This document shows, piece after piece, positions 1-8,460 of a stretch of DNA of 64,000 bases. Numbering within the stretch: position 1 is the stretch's first letter; each line of letters begins with the position of its first letter. The stretch spans positions 496,001 through 560,000 of the forward strand of contig CAVSYB010000006.1 of assembly GCA_963732155.1 (NCBI GenBank). Reading direction: 5' to 3'. The notes beneath the pieces were generated by a model, which saw only the letters and a list, made by a program, of their open reading frames with translations, ran no database searches and had not been told where the DNA came from. This DNA is from Roseiarcus sp963732155. Its GTDB lineage: Bacteria > Pseudomonadota > Alphaproteobacteria > Rhizobiales > Beijerinckiaceae. A program made the translations under genes and the position numbers.

Positions 1-626
1 TTGAAATAGGCGTAGATGCTGCGCACCGACAGGACGCCGGGGTCGGTCTCGGCCGTATACGGCCCGCCGCCGGCCTTGACGTGCCAATCGAGGATGCGGC
101 CGACGAACGGCGAGATCAGAAACGCCTTGGCGCTGGCGCAGGCGATCGCCTGGGTCAGCGAAAAGATCAGCGTCAGGTTGCAGTCGATCCCCTCTTTTTG
201 CAGCACGGCGGCCGCCTGCGCGCCTTCCCAGGTCGCGGCGATCTTGATCAGAATGCGCTCCCGCGGCACGCCGCGGCTCGCATAGTCGGCGATCAGCGCG
301 CGCGCCTTGGCGATCGTCGCGACGGTGTCGAACGACAGGTCCGCGTCGACCTCGGTCGACACCCGGCCGGGCACGATGCGCGTCAGCTCGGCCCCGAAAG
401 TGACGGCGAGATGATCGGCCACCGCGCCGACCGGGGCGCCGCGCTTGCGGCCCCAGCCGACGGATTCCTCGATCAGCGGGGCGTAAGCCGGCAATTGCGC
501 GGCTTTGAGGATCAACGTCGGATTGGTCGTCGAATCCGTCGGCGCGAAACTGCGGATCGCCTCCATGTCGCCGGTGTCGGCGACGACCGTGCTCATCGTG
601 CGCAATTGTTCGAGCTTGGACGCCAT
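1..626 (-). CDS. tal: Transaldolase, 3' end cut by the window edge
   Basis: The first 208 residues read as transaldolase, the pentose phosphate enzyme that moves a dihydroxyacetone unit between sugar phosphates through a Schiff-base lysine. Visible family blocks are ADTGDMEAI followed by TDSTTNPTLILKAAQ near the start, then ILIKIAATWEGAQAA, which holds the catalytic lysine, then CNLTLIFSLTQA and FVGRILDW. The start is the ATG at 626, just before the KLEQLR segment typical of the family. The C-terminal third lies outside the window, so completeness cannot be judged. The next gene upstream diverges, leaving about 270 bases of shared promoter region. Confidence 0.93.
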   Translation of the reverse strand, partial: MASKLEQLRTMSTVVADTGDMEAIRSFAPTDSTTNPTLILKAAQLPAYAPLIEESVGWGRKRGAPVGAVADHLAVTFGAELTRIVPGRVSTEVDADLSFDTVATIAKARALIADYASRGVPRERILIKIAATWEGAQAAAVLQKEGIDCNLTLIFSLTQAIACASAKAFLISPFVGRILDWHVKAGGGPYTAETDPGVLSVRSIYAYF

Positions 627-896
627 GACGCATGCTCCCTGCTGGGCGGCGAATCTGCCGCCAATCGCCGTGCGGCGCAAGGCCTCGGCCAAAACGCCCG
701 CAAATCATCGGCGTTCCCTGCCGATCGCTCTGTCTGCTACAATCGTTCGAGGCCGGCGCCGACGTCGCGCGAAGCGGGCTTTTGCAAGCTCGATTGTTGC
801 GCCGGAAGCCGGCCGGCGTCGAATCTGCCCGATTCGGGCCCATTCAATCGCAGCTTTCGATGAGCGGGGCTGCCTCGACGAACCCAGCGGCGCGCG

Positions 897-2240
897 ATGA
901 CCAACCCTGCGATTGAACCGCCCGCGGCGGCGCGACAACAGCCTCCGCCCGACGAGACCGCCGGCAAGGCGGCGCCCGCCTTCGCAGCGCATCCTTTGCG
1001 CGGCTTCGTGCTGGAGGAGATACACTCGCGGCCGTTCCATCCGCTGGAGACGCCGGCCCAGCTCGCGCATTTCGCCTTCACGACCGACCCCGCCCAATCA
1101 TCGGCCGACCGGCGCGCGTTCGCCGCGTTCTGCGCCGACCGCGGCGTCGCCGCGCCCGGGGCCGCCGCCAGGCATCATTACGCCGCGCTGAAGGACGGCG
1201 CGCTGCGCTGGGAGCAGCATAGCGAATTCACCACCTATACGTTCATCGTCGAGGGCGCGGCGGCGTCGAGCTTCGAGAGCGCGCGCGCCCTCGCCATGAC
1301 GACCATGACCAGCCTGCCGCCGCCGGGGCCGCTGCTGGTCAGCGCCGCGCTGTCGCTGGAGCGCGAGGCGCAAGCGCCGGCGATCGAGGAGAACCTCGAC
1401 GAAAGCTCGCTCGTCGTCTCGGCGATGGGCCGCGGCGCGGCGCTGGTGGCGACGGATTTCCGGCTGGCGAGCGACGGCTTCGTGCATATTCTGGTGCGCG
1501 ACCGCGCACTGACGCGCAATCGCGCCGGCGCATTGACGCAGCGCCTTCTGGAGATCGAGACCTACCGGACGCTGGCGCTGCTCGGCCTGCCGGAAGCCCA
1601 GCGCAGCGCGCCGCGCGTCAAGGCGGTGGAGGATGCGCTGGCCGGCATCCTGAATGCGATGAACGCCGCCGAGGGCGCGCTCGCCGATCACAAGCTGCTC
1701 GATGCGATGACCCGGCTCGCGGCCGAGCTGGAGGCCGACCTCGCCGCCTCGAGCTTCCGCTTCGGCGCCAGCCGCGCCTATGACAGCCTCGTCCAGCAGC
1801 GTCTCGCGGCGATCGGCGAAGAGCCGGTCGGCGCCTTCTCGACTTTCGCGTCCTTTCTGTCGCGCCGCATGGCGCCGGCGATGCGCACCTGCCAGACGAT
1901 GGCCGCGCGGCAGGCCGACCTGTCGGAGAAGCTCGGGCGCGCCGCCAATCTGCTGCGCACGCGCGTCGATGTCGAGATCGAGCGGCAGAACCGCGACCTC
2001 CTGCATTCGATGAACGAGCGCACGCGACTCCAATTGCGGCTGCAGCAGACCGTCGAAGGGCTGTCGGTCGCCGCGATCAGCTATTACATCGTCGGCCTGT
2101 TGGGCTATGCGTTCAAGGGGCTGCAGGATCTGCGAATCGGCCCCGATCCCTCGCTCGCCGCCGGAGCGGCCGCGCCGCTCGTCGTGCTGGCGGTCGCGCT
2201 GATCACCTGGCGCATCCGCAGCGCGCACGGCGAGCATTGA
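897..2240 (+). CDS. DUF3422 family membrane-anchored protein
   Basis: This 447-residue protein matches the DUF3422 family, which is common in Alphaproteobacteria and has no assigned activity. Diagnostic segments are HPLRGFVLEEIHSRPF near residue 32 and RWEQHSEFTTYTF near residue 105. The last 70 residues hold two hydrophobic segments (about 393-411 and 422-440), so the protein is probably tail-anchored with most of its mass in the cytoplasm. Residues 340-390 are helical with repeated Arg/Glu/Gln. The ATG at 897 is used; the preceding 270 bases contain no other gene. It ends convergently with the PEBP gene. Confidence 0.85.
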   Translation: MTNPAIEPPAAARQQPPPDETAGKAAPAFAAHPLRGFVLEEIHSRPFHPLETPAQLAHFAFTTDPAQSSADRRAFAAFCADRGVAAPGAAARHHYAALKDGALRWEQHSEFTTYTFIVEGAAASSFESARALAMTTMTSLPPPGPLLVSAALSLEREAQAPAIEENLDESSLVVSAMGRGAALVATDFRLASDGFVHILVRDRALTRNRAGALTQRLLEIETYRTLALLGLPEAQRSAPRVKAVEDALAGILNAMNAAEGALADHKLLDAMTRLAAELEADLAASSFRFGASRAYDSLVQQRLAAIGEEPVGAFSTFASFLSRRMAPAMRTCQTMAARQADLSEKLGRAANLLRTRVDVEIERQNRDLLHSMNERTRLQLRLQQTVEGLSVAAISYYIVGLLGYAFKGLQDLRIGPDPSLAAGAAAPLVVLAVALITWRIRSAHGEH

Positions 2241-2266
2241 GCGGGCGCGCCGCGCCGTCGCCGGAC

Positions 2267-2295
2267 GGGTTCGGCGACGAAGCCGCGCCGAACCC
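2267..2295. terminator. Hairpin between two convergent genes
   Basis: A 10-bp perfect stem (GGGTTCGGCG at 2267-2276 with its complement at 2286-2295) lies between the stop of the DUF3422 gene at 2240 and the stop of the PEBP gene at 2307. It has no clear T tract on either side. A bidirectional terminator is the natural reading but this is inferred from position and structure. Confidence 0.45.
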
Positions 2296-2306
2296 CGACC
2301 GTCGCG

Positions 2307-2861
2307 TCAGCGGCCGTAAAGGCCGGTCAGCGTCGCCTTGCCCAATGTGTGGAAGTGGAGGTTGAAGCCAACGACGGCGGCCGATGCGTTCTCGTCGACA
2401 TCGAGCTTATCAACGTCAACCGCGAATATGTTGACGTGATAGTGGTGCGGCTTGTCGCCCTTGGGCGGGCACGGACCGCCATAGCCGGGAACGCCAAAAT
2501 CCGTGCGGGTTTGCAACGCGCCGGCCGGCAGGCCACCCGCCTTGGGATCGCCAGCGCCCTTGGCGAGCGAAGTGACGTCGGGGGGAATGTTGACGACGAC
2601 CCAATGCCAAAAGCCGCTGCCGGTCGGCGCATCAGGATCATAAATGCTGATCGCGAAACTCTTGGTTCCTTTGGGCGCGCCCGACCAACTGAGCGCCGGC
2701 GAAACGTTCTTGCCCTCACACCCGAAGACATTGGCGACCTGTTCGTCCGAAATCTTGCCCCCAGCCTTAATGTCCGGGCTCGTCAATGTCAGCGCGTTCG
2801 CCGCCCCCGCGCTCGCCAATCCGCCAATCACCGCCGCCGTCACCAATGAAAGACCGCGCAT
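2307..2861 (-). CDS. Periplasmic YbhB/YbcL-type PEBP family protein
   Basis: A 184-residue protein of the bacterial phosphatidylethanolamine-binding (Raf kinase inhibitor-like) family. An N-terminal signal peptide ending near GAANA (about residue 23) predicts export, unlike cytoplasmic YbhB. Family motifs are present: SWSGAPKGTKSFAISIYDPD around residue 60, the DPDAPTG anion-pocket block, FWHWVVVNIP, GYGGPCPP and the HHYHVNIFAVD block. Length fits the family. The ligand of bacterial members is not settled, so no substrate is assigned. It is a single gene, convergent with DUF3422, with its start about 210 bases from the divergent aldo/keto reductase. Confidence 0.88.
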   Translation of the reverse strand: MRGLSLVTAAVIGGLASAGAANALTLTSPDIKAGGKISDEQVANVFGCEGKNVSPALSWSGAPKGTKSFAISIYDPDAPTGSGFWHWVVVNIPPDVTSLAKGAGDPKAGGLPAGALQTRTDFGVPGYGGPCPPKGDKPHHYHVNIFAVDVDKLDVDENASAAVVGFNLHFHTLGKATLTGLYGR

Positions 2862-3073
2862 AGCCCTGCTCCTCCCCGTAAGGCCGACGCTCGCGCCGTT
2901 TCTTTTTGGGACGGCCTGTCGGCGCCGCCATTATCAATCATACGCGTTCAATTTTGCAAGCCCGCGCGCGTCAACGCCGAATGCGCGATTGACGGGTCGA
3001 CGGCGTCAATTATGATGCCTTCCCTCTCGGCGCAACGACGCTCGAGCATTCAATCATCCGGGGGGATGCGGCG

Positions 3074-4126
3074 ATGATGATGCAAGCGCGTGCGCGGCAC
3101 ATAAGAAAGCGCAAGCTCAAGACGCGCTCGGGGATCGAGCTGCAGTTCACCGAGCTTGGATTTGGCGCGGCGCCGCTCGGCAATCTCTATCGCCCGCTGA
3201 CCGAAAAGGACGCGCGCGCCACGCTCGACGCGGCATGGAGCGCCGGTTGCCGCTATTACGACACGGCGCCGCTTTACGGCCTCGGCCTGTCGGAGACCCG
3301 GCTCAACGGCTTCCTTCGCGCCAAGCCGCGCGATTCCTATCTGATCTCGACCAAGATCGGGCGTCTCCTCGAGCTCTGCGCGCCGGAGGAGCGCACGCGT
3401 CCCGGCGCTTTTTTTGAAACGCCGTCGCGTCGCGAGCGGTTCGACTATTCCTACGACGGCGTCATGCGTTCGCTGGAATTTTCGCTGGAGCGCCTCGGCC
3501 TCGATCGCATCGACATCGTCTACGCCCATGACGTCGACGTGTTCACCCATGGCGACAAGGCGGCCTCCGACGAGCGCATCCGGGAATTGATGGAAGGCGG
3601 CTACAGGGCGCTGGTCAAGCTTCGCGACAGCGGCGCGATCAAGGCGATCGGCGCCGGCGTCAACGAATGGGACGTCGCTGAAACCCTGGCGCGCGCCGGC
3701 GATTTCGACCTGTTTCTTCTGGCCGGCCGGTACACGCTGCTCGAACAGGAGGCGCTCGAAAGCTTCCTGCCCTATTGCGCCGGGCGCGGCATCGGTGTGG
3801 CGATCGGCGGTCCGTTCAATTCCGGCATTCTGGCCACCGGCCCCAAGCGCGGCGCCTTCTACAATTATGCGCCGGCGAGCGCCGAAGTGCTGGAGCGCGT
3901 CGCCAAGATCCAGGCGGTGTGCAAGGCGCACGGCGTCAGGCTCGCCGAGGCGGCGCTGCGTTTTCCGCTCGGCCATCCCGCGGTCGCCTGCGTGATACCG
4001 GGCGCGCAGAAGCCGGGCGAGGTTCGCCGCAACGCCGAAATGATCGGCGCGAAAATCCCTCCGGCGCTGTGGCGCGACTTGAAGGCGGCGGGTCTGATGC
4101 GCGCCGACGCGCCGGCGCCGCGCTAG
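3074..4126 (+). CDS. Aldo/keto reductase, L-fucose or D-threo-aldose dehydrogenase type
   Basis: This 350-residue TIM-barrel oxidoreductase has the aldo/keto reductase tetrad: Asp63 and Tyr68 in YDTAPLYGLG, Lys94 in STKIG and His152 in VYAHDVD. The YGLGLSETRLNGFL block resembles the D-threo-aldose/L-fucose/pyridoxal dehydrogenase branch rather than the short-sugar reductases. The next gene, 88 bases downstream, encodes a FucU-type mutarotase. That pairing supports NAD(P)-linked oxidation of a free sugar such as L-fucose or D-arabinose. Substrate is inferred from family and context only. The start is the first of two adjacent ATG codons, preceded by a G-rich Shine-Dalgarno. Confidence 0.85.
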   Translation: MMMQARARHIRKRKLKTRSGIELQFTELGFGAAPLGNLYRPLTEKDARATLDAAWSAGCRYYDTAPLYGLGLSETRLNGFLRAKPRDSYLISTKIGRLLELCAPEERTRPGAFFETPSRRERFDYSYDGVMRSLEFSLERLGLDRIDIVYAHDVDVFTHGDKAASDERIRELMEGGYRALVKLRDSGAIKAIGAGVNEWDVAETLARAGDFDLFLLAGRYTLLEQEALESFLPYCAGRGIGVAIGGPFNSGILATGPKRGAFYNYAPASAEVLERVAKIQAVCKAHGVRLAEAALRFPLGHPAVACVIPGAQKPGEVRRNAEMIGAKIPPALWRDLKAAGLMRADAPAPR

Positions 4127-4214
4127 CGGCGGCGGATCGCTCCATTCGCCGGCGCGCTGATGCGGCGCCCCGCAAAATCCTCGACAATCAACCAGCGAAA
4201 TCAGGTGAACGGGC

Positions 4215-4649
4215 ATGCTCAAGAATATCGATCCGCTGCTGACGCCGGATCTGCTCTATGTGCTGCGCGCGATGGGGCATGGCGATGAAATCGTCATCGT
4301 CGACGCCAACTATCCCGCTGAATCGTCGGGACCTCGCCTGGTGCGTCTCGACGCGGTCAGCGCGCCGCAGGCGCTGGACCTCATCCTGACGGTCATGCCG
4401 CTCAACTCGTTCGTCCCCGACGCCTGCGTGCGGATGGAGGTGGTCGGCAAGCCGACCAGGGAGGAGCCGATTTTCGACGAATTCCGCGCGATGATCGCCA
4501 AGCACGAGGGAGCGAACTTCAAGCTGCACAAGCTGGAGCGACACAAGTTTTATGAGCGCGCACGCCAATGCTTCGCCATGGTCGCGACGGGCGAGCGGCG
4601 CTTCTACGGCAACGTGATCCTGAAGAAGGGCGTCATTCCGCCGGGCTAG
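4215..4649 (+). CDS. fucU: RbsD/FucU family sugar mutarotase (FucU-like)
   Basis: A 144-residue protein whose N-terminus (LKNIDPLLTPDLLYVLRAMG then HGDEIVIVDANYP) carries the catalytic-histidine block of the FucU/RbsD family, with His22 in MGHGDE. These enzymes interconvert anomers of free sugars, L-fucose for FucU and the ribose ring form for RbsD. The DANYPAES segment is closer to FucU (DAHFPAHS) than to RbsD. It lies directly downstream of an aldo/keto reductase, so the two may convert the sugar to the anomer the dehydrogenase uses. The ATG follows a weak GGTGA-type ribosome binding site. Confidence 0.87.
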   Translation: MLKNIDPLLTPDLLYVLRAMGHGDEIVIVDANYPAESSGPRLVRLDAVSAPQALDLILTVMPLNSFVPDACVRMEVVGKPTREEPIFDEFRAMIAKHEGANFKLHKLERHKFYERARQCFAMVATGERRFYGNVILKKGVIPPG

Positions 4650-4876
4650 GCGCCGCCGCGCGGCGCGGCGCGCGCCGTGCGAGCCGTGAACTCAGCGCAG
4701 CCCGCGCGGGCGCCGAGATAAAGTTCGCGCCGCAGGCACCAGCCGTCGTCCGCGCGCGTCGAGGCGCCGAGCGAAGTCAGGCTCGAAAGCCCCGGCATCG
4801 CCGCCTCGAGAGTGGCGGCGTCGTTGCGGAAATGCGCGCATGAGCCGCATCGAGCCTCGGCATGGCTGACGTTCAT
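4646..4876 (-). CDS. Small cysteine-containing protein, function unknown
   Basis: A 76-residue reading frame starting at the ATG at 4876 (MNVSHAEARCGSCAHFRND). It has a CxxC pair at residues 10-13 and two later cysteines, in DDGWCLRR and GCAEFTAR, giving four candidate metal ligands. The pattern CGSCAHF, then a short loop, then RADDGWCL, looks like a small zinc or iron-sulfur protein family seen in other Hyphomicrobiales, which I cannot name. A longer frame reaching 5017 overlaps the yeiH coding end and is not preferred. It overlaps the stop of the convergent fucU by 4 bases. Confidence 0.6.
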   Translation of the reverse strand: MNVSHAEARCGSCAHFRNDAATLEAAMPGLSSLTSLGASTRADDGWCLRRELYLGARAGCAEFTARTARAAPRGGA

Positions 4877-4949
4877 CGCATCCCTTTCAAGGGCCAGCCG
4901 GCGAACGAGGCGATCGGCGAGCGCCCGGAACCGCAGGCCCCGATCCGCT

Positions 4950-6350
4950 CTAGCGAGCCAGATTGGCCCAATGCGAGGCGAACACGAAGACCGACAGGAC
5001 GAAGCCCAGCGCGACATTGAACGCGACCCCGACGCTGAAGGCGGCGAGAGGTCTGGCGCCCGCGCCCGCCAGATCGCGCAGGCGCGTCGTCAGGCCGATG
5101 CTGAGAAAGCAGAAGATGAAGGTCCAGGTCCGCAGATCCTTGATCGGCGCAACGAACGTCGGAACGACGAGCTTGTTGTATTCGGCGAGCGTGTAGCCCC
5201 GCGCCGCCCAGGTGACGATCAGCGAAGCGACGACGAAGCCGATGACGAACTTCGGAAAGCGGCGCCAGATCTCGGCGGCCTCAGGCTTGCGGCCGGAGGC
5301 GGCCGGCTCCCAGCGGGTGGTCGAAATGATCGCCAGCGCCAGGGCCCAGGCGCCGATCCAGACGTCGCGCCCGACCACTTTCATCAGCGTGAAGGACCCG
5401 ATCGCCTGATCCGCCGTACCGGCGATGCCGGGAACCTCGCCGGCGAAGCCGCCGTAGGTCTGCGCGGCGGCGAAACCCGCGGCGTCGGCGAATTCGGAGG
5501 CGCCGATCCATGCGCCGGCGACGCCGGTCGGCAGCAGCAGCGCGCGCGCCGCAAAGGGCAGGAAGAAGATCATGACGATCGCCCAAAGGATCACGATGGT
5601 GATCGCGATCGGCGCGTGCTCCTTCCTGGCGCCGACGGCGCCGGCGATCGCGATCGACGCCGAGACGCCGCACACCGCGCCGCCTGCGCCGAGCGTCGCC
5701 GCAAGGCGGCGATCCAGCCCGAGCCGTCGCGCGACGACGAAGATGACGAGAAAGGTCACGATCGAAACGATCGAGGCCTGCAGGATCGCCACCGGCCCGG
5801 CCCAGACGATCAGCGCGAACGGCAGCGTCGCGCCGAGCAGAACGACCCCGGTCTTGACGTAGAATTCGACGCGGAATCCGGCGTCCATCCAGCGGGGCAG
5901 ACCGATGACGTTGGAGATCAGGAGGCCGAGCAGCAACGCCACCAGCGGCGGCTCGAGATTGTAGGCATTCGCCTGGGTCCATTGGCCGAGCGCGAAGATG
6001 AGGACCGAGCACGCGTAGACAAACAGGAACGACGGCGCGAACGCCCGCGCCTTGAAGCCGAGCGCCGTCAGCGCCGCGGCGAAGACGGCGAGCCACACAA
6101 TGAATTGCGCGACGTAGCGCCAGCCGTTGGCCGCGAAATGGCCGCCGAGTTGCTCCAGGGTCGACCATTTCTGCGGCGTCACGGCGATCCATTGCAGGCT
6201 CGAGCCCTTGGCGAACAACGCGAAGCCGACGATCACCAGGCCGAGCCCCAGCCACACCGCCCACCAATCCTCCTTGAGCCAGAGCTCGCGCCAGCCCGAA
6301 GTGGTCGCCGGCGCGCGATCGGCGTGCAGTTCCAATCGGCTCGTGCTCAT
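4950..6350 (-). CDS. YeiH family putative sulfate/anion exporter
   Basis: A 466-residue integral membrane protein of the YeiH (UPF0324, PSE) family with about eleven hydrophobic segments. Family signatures include NIIGLP-like ISNVIGLPRWMDAGFR near 145, KTGVVLLGATLPF, the GAGGAVCGVSASIAIAGAVGA loop near 220, and FCFLSIGLTTRLRDL near the C-terminus. Members have been proposed to export sulfate or related anions, and some respond to sulfite or taurine, but transport is not proved here. In many genomes a LysR-type YeiE gene lies next to it; none is present here, although an AT-rich palindrome lies upstream at 6456-6467. It is divergent from exaC. Confidence 0.88.
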   Translation of the reverse strand: MSTSRLELHADRAPATTSGWRELWLKEDWWAVWLGLGLVIVGFALFAKGSSLQWIAVTPQKWSTLEQLGGHFAANGWRYVAQFIVWLAVFAAALTALGFKARAFAPSFLFVYACSVLIFALGQWTQANAYNLEPPLVALLLGLLISNVIGLPRWMDAGFRVEFYVKTGVVLLGATLPFALIVWAGPVAILQASIVSIVTFLVIFVVARRLGLDRRLAATLGAGGAVCGVSASIAIAGAVGARKEHAPIAITIVILWAIVMIFFLPFAARALLLPTGVAGAWIGASEFADAAGFAAAQTYGGFAGEVPGIAGTADQAIGSFTLMKVVGRDVWIGAWALALAIISTTRWEPAASGRKPEAAEIWRRFPKFVIGFVVASLIVTWAARGYTLAEYNKLVVPTFVAPIKDLRTWTFIFCFLSIGLTTRLRDLAGAGARPLAAFSVGVAFNVALGFVLSVFVFASHWANLAR

Positions 6351-6455
6351 GCCGGTTGGCCCTCGTTCGAATGGCCTGACGCCCGTCGCCGGCCTCGCGT
6401 CGCCTTTGCCGAACCGCCGCGCCGCGGGCCGCCGCGACGACCGTTTCGACCCCTC

Positions 6456-6467
6456 TTATTCGAATAA
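6456..6467. promoter_or_regulatory. Perfect AT-rich palindrome upstream of yeiH
   Basis: TTATTCGAATAA is fully self-complementary and lies in the only AT-rich patch of the region. LysR-type regulators bind imperfect T-N11-A palindromes upstream of yeiH homologues, so this is a candidate operator, but no regulator gene is adjacent. Confidence 0.4.
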
Positions 6468-6648
6468 TGATATTCAGTCTATCGATTTTATATATTGATT
6501 GAGCGCGACGCCTCTGGCGGTGCGCCGGCGAAGGGCTTCGAATCTGCGATCATCGCCATGGCGTCTTGCGCTCGCGCGACACGGCGCCGGCGCCGGCGGC
6601 GCGTCTCCACTTAGGGCGCGCCCTCGGGCGGCCGTCTCGCCGCGACGC

Positions 6649-6666
6649 TATATTTTTTAAAATATA
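6649..6666. promoter_or_regulatory. AT-rich inverted repeat upstream of exaC
   Basis: TATATTTT-TT-AAAATATA, with 8-base arms, stands out in a GC-rich background. It is about 210 bases before the exaC start codon. It could be a regulator site or an upstream activating sequence for an aldehyde- or alcohol-responsive promoter. Function is inferred only from position. Confidence 0.4.
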
Positions 6667-6874
6667 ACGTTGACGGCACTTCGGCGGGCGAGCACTGTCG
6701 CCGGTCGAGGCCTTCTCCGGCGCCGCGCGGTTGTCGCGGCGCCGGCGAGGGACCGCGGCGGCGCGTTGAAAACGACGATCCGGTTCGGGTCGCGTTCGTT
6801 CGCACAAGCAAAAACGTCGCCCAGCGACGAAAGCAAAAAGGCGCGCGGCGCGCCAAATCACGGAGGAAAACACC

Positions 6875-8395
6875 ATGTTTCAGCAGGCCCTGGAAAAAGT
6901 CTCCAAGCAGGTTCTCATTCGCGACCGTTACGCCAATTTCATCGGCGGCAAATGGGTCGCCCCCGTCGAGGGACGCTATTTCGACAATCCGAGCCCGATC
7001 ACCGGCAAACGGCTTTGCGAGGTTCCGCGCTCCTCGGCGGCCGACATCGAGCTGGCGCTGGACGCCGCCCACAAGGCCAAGGACGCTTGGGGCAAGACGC
7101 CCGTCGCCGACCGTTCGCGCCTCCTCAACAAGATCGCCGACAAGCTCGAAGCCAATCTCGAACTGCTCGCCCTCGTCGAGACGCTCGACAACGGCAAGCC
7201 GATCCGCGAGACGACCTACGCCGACATGCCGCTGGTCGTCGACCACTGGCGCTATTTCGCCGCCGCGGTGCGCGCCCAGGAGGGCGGCATTTCCGAGATC
7301 GATCCCGACACCGTCGCCTATCATTTCCATGAACCGCTCGGAGTCGTCGGCCAGATCATCCCGTGGAACTTCCCGATCCTGATGGCGACGTGGAAGGTCG
7401 CGCCGGCGCTCGCGGCGGGCAATTGCGTCGTGCTGAAGCCCGCCGAGCAGACGCCGCTCGGCATCCTCGTCGTCGCGGAGCTGATCGCCGACATCCTGCC
7501 GCCGGGCGTCCTCAATATCGTCAACGGCTTCGGCGTCGAGGCCGGCAAGCCGCTCGCCCAGAGCAAGCGCATCGCCAAGATCGCCTTCACCGGCGAGACC
7601 ACCACCGGGCGCCTGATCATGCAGTATGCGTCCGACAACATCATTCCCGTCACGCTGGAGCTCGGCGGCAAGTCGCCGAACATCTTCTTCGCCGACGTCA
7701 TGGACGCCGACGACGATTTCTTCGACAAGGCGCTCGAAGGCTTCACGATGTTCGCGCTGAACCAGGGCGAGGTCTGCACCTGCCCCAGCCGCGCGCTGGT
7801 GCAGGAATCGATCTACGACAGGTTCATCGAGCGCGCCGTCGCGCGGACCAAGAAGATCAAGCAGGGCCATCCGCTCGACGCGACCACGATGATCGGCGCG
7901 CAGGCCTCCAACGACCAGCTCGAAAAGATCCTGTCGTATTTCGACATCGGCAAGCAGGAGGGCGCCAAGGCGCTCACCGGCGGCAAGCGCGCGCATCTCG
8001 AAGGCGAGCTCGCCGAGGGCTATTACATCGAGCCGACGATCTTCGAAGGCAACAACAAGATGCGCGTGTTCCAGGAGGAGATTTTCGGGCCGGTCGTCTC
8101 GGTCACGAAATTCAAGGACGAGGACGACGCCCTGTCGATCGCCAACGACACGCTCTACGGCCTCGGCGCGGGGGTGTGGACCCGCAACGGCAATCGCGCC
8201 TACCGGTTCGGCCGGGCGATCCAGGCGGGCCGCGTATGGACCAACTGCTACCACGCCTATCCCGCCCACGCGGCGTTCGGCGGCTACAAGGCCTCCGGCA
8301 TCGGCCGTGAGACGCACAAGATGATGCTGGACCACTATCAGCAGACCAAGAACCTGATGGTCAGCTATTCGACCAAGGCGCTCGGGTTCTTCTGA
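6875..8395 (+). CDS. exaC: NAD-dependent (acet)aldehyde dehydrogenase, ExaC/AcoD type
   Basis: A 506-residue aldehyde dehydrogenase that oxidises acetaldehyde and similar short aldehydes to acids with NAD. Catalytic residues are visible: Asn165 in IIPWNFP, Glu262 in VTLELGGKSP and the nucleophile Cys301 in NQGEVCTCPS. The GEVCTCPSR form, with a second cysteine two residues on, is characteristic of the ExaC/AcoD/AldB branch. The ATG follows a strong GGAGG. The downstream DUF779 gene is the usual partner of this branch. The pair fits oxidation of ethanol-derived aldehyde or aldehyde detoxification. An intercistronic hairpin follows the stop codon. Confidence 0.95.
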   Translation: MFQQALEKVSKQVLIRDRYANFIGGKWVAPVEGRYFDNPSPITGKRLCEVPRSSAADIELALDAAHKAKDAWGKTPVADRSRLLNKIADKLEANLELLALVETLDNGKPIRETTYADMPLVVDHWRYFAAAVRAQEGGISEIDPDTVAYHFHEPLGVVGQIIPWNFPILMATWKVAPALAAGNCVVLKPAEQTPLGILVVAELIADILPPGVLNIVNGFGVEAGKPLAQSKRIAKIAFTGETTTGRLIMQYASDNIIPVTLELGGKSPNIFFADVMDADDDFFDKALEGFTMFALNQGEVCTCPSRALVQESIYDRFIERAVARTKKIKQGHPLDATTMIGAQASNDQLEKILSYFDIGKQEGAKALTGGKRAHLEGELAEGYYIEPTIFEGNNKMRVFQEEIFGPVVSVTKFKDEDDALSIANDTLYGLGAGVWTRNGNRAYRFGRAIQAGRVWTNCYHAYPAHAAFGGYKASGIGRETHKMMLDHYQQTKNLMVSYSTKALGFF

Positions 8396-8405
8396 TCGCC
8401 GCGTC

Positions 8406-8429
8406 GGGCGCGCGCCGAGGCGCGCGCCC
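8406..8429 (+). other. Strong intercistronic hairpin between exaC and DUF779
   Basis: GGGCGCGCGCC pairs perfectly with GGCGCGCGCCC two bases later, giving an 11-bp GC stem 10 bases after the exaC stop. No T tract follows, so rather than a true terminator it may stabilise the exaC mRNA or reduce downstream expression. Confidence 0.5.
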
Positions 8430-8460
8430 GCTTGTTTCAAGTCGGGCAAGGAGAGACTCG

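Larger units (their letters stand above)
6351..6874. other. Intergenic region between divergent yeiH and exaC with two AT palindromes
   Basis: No gene is supported in these 524 bases; short open frames on both strands have the Arg/Pro-rich composition of out-of-frame GC-rich DNA. The stretch 6455-6500 is strikingly AT-rich and holds the perfect 12-base palindrome TTATTCGAATAA (6456-6467). A second AT palindrome lies at 6649-6666. They sit about 105 bases upstream of the yeiH start and about 210 bases upstream of the exaC start, where regulator sites are expected. Confidence 0.6.

Noticed and set aside
4812..6467. A 551-codon plus-strand frame over yeiH
   Set aside because: It is antisense to a clear membrane protein and is almost all Arg/Asp/Glu/Gly, as expected from GC-rich antisense DNA.
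6611..8449. A 612-codon minus-strand frame over exaC
   Set aside because: It is antisense to a well-conserved aldehyde dehydrogenase and has no family motif.
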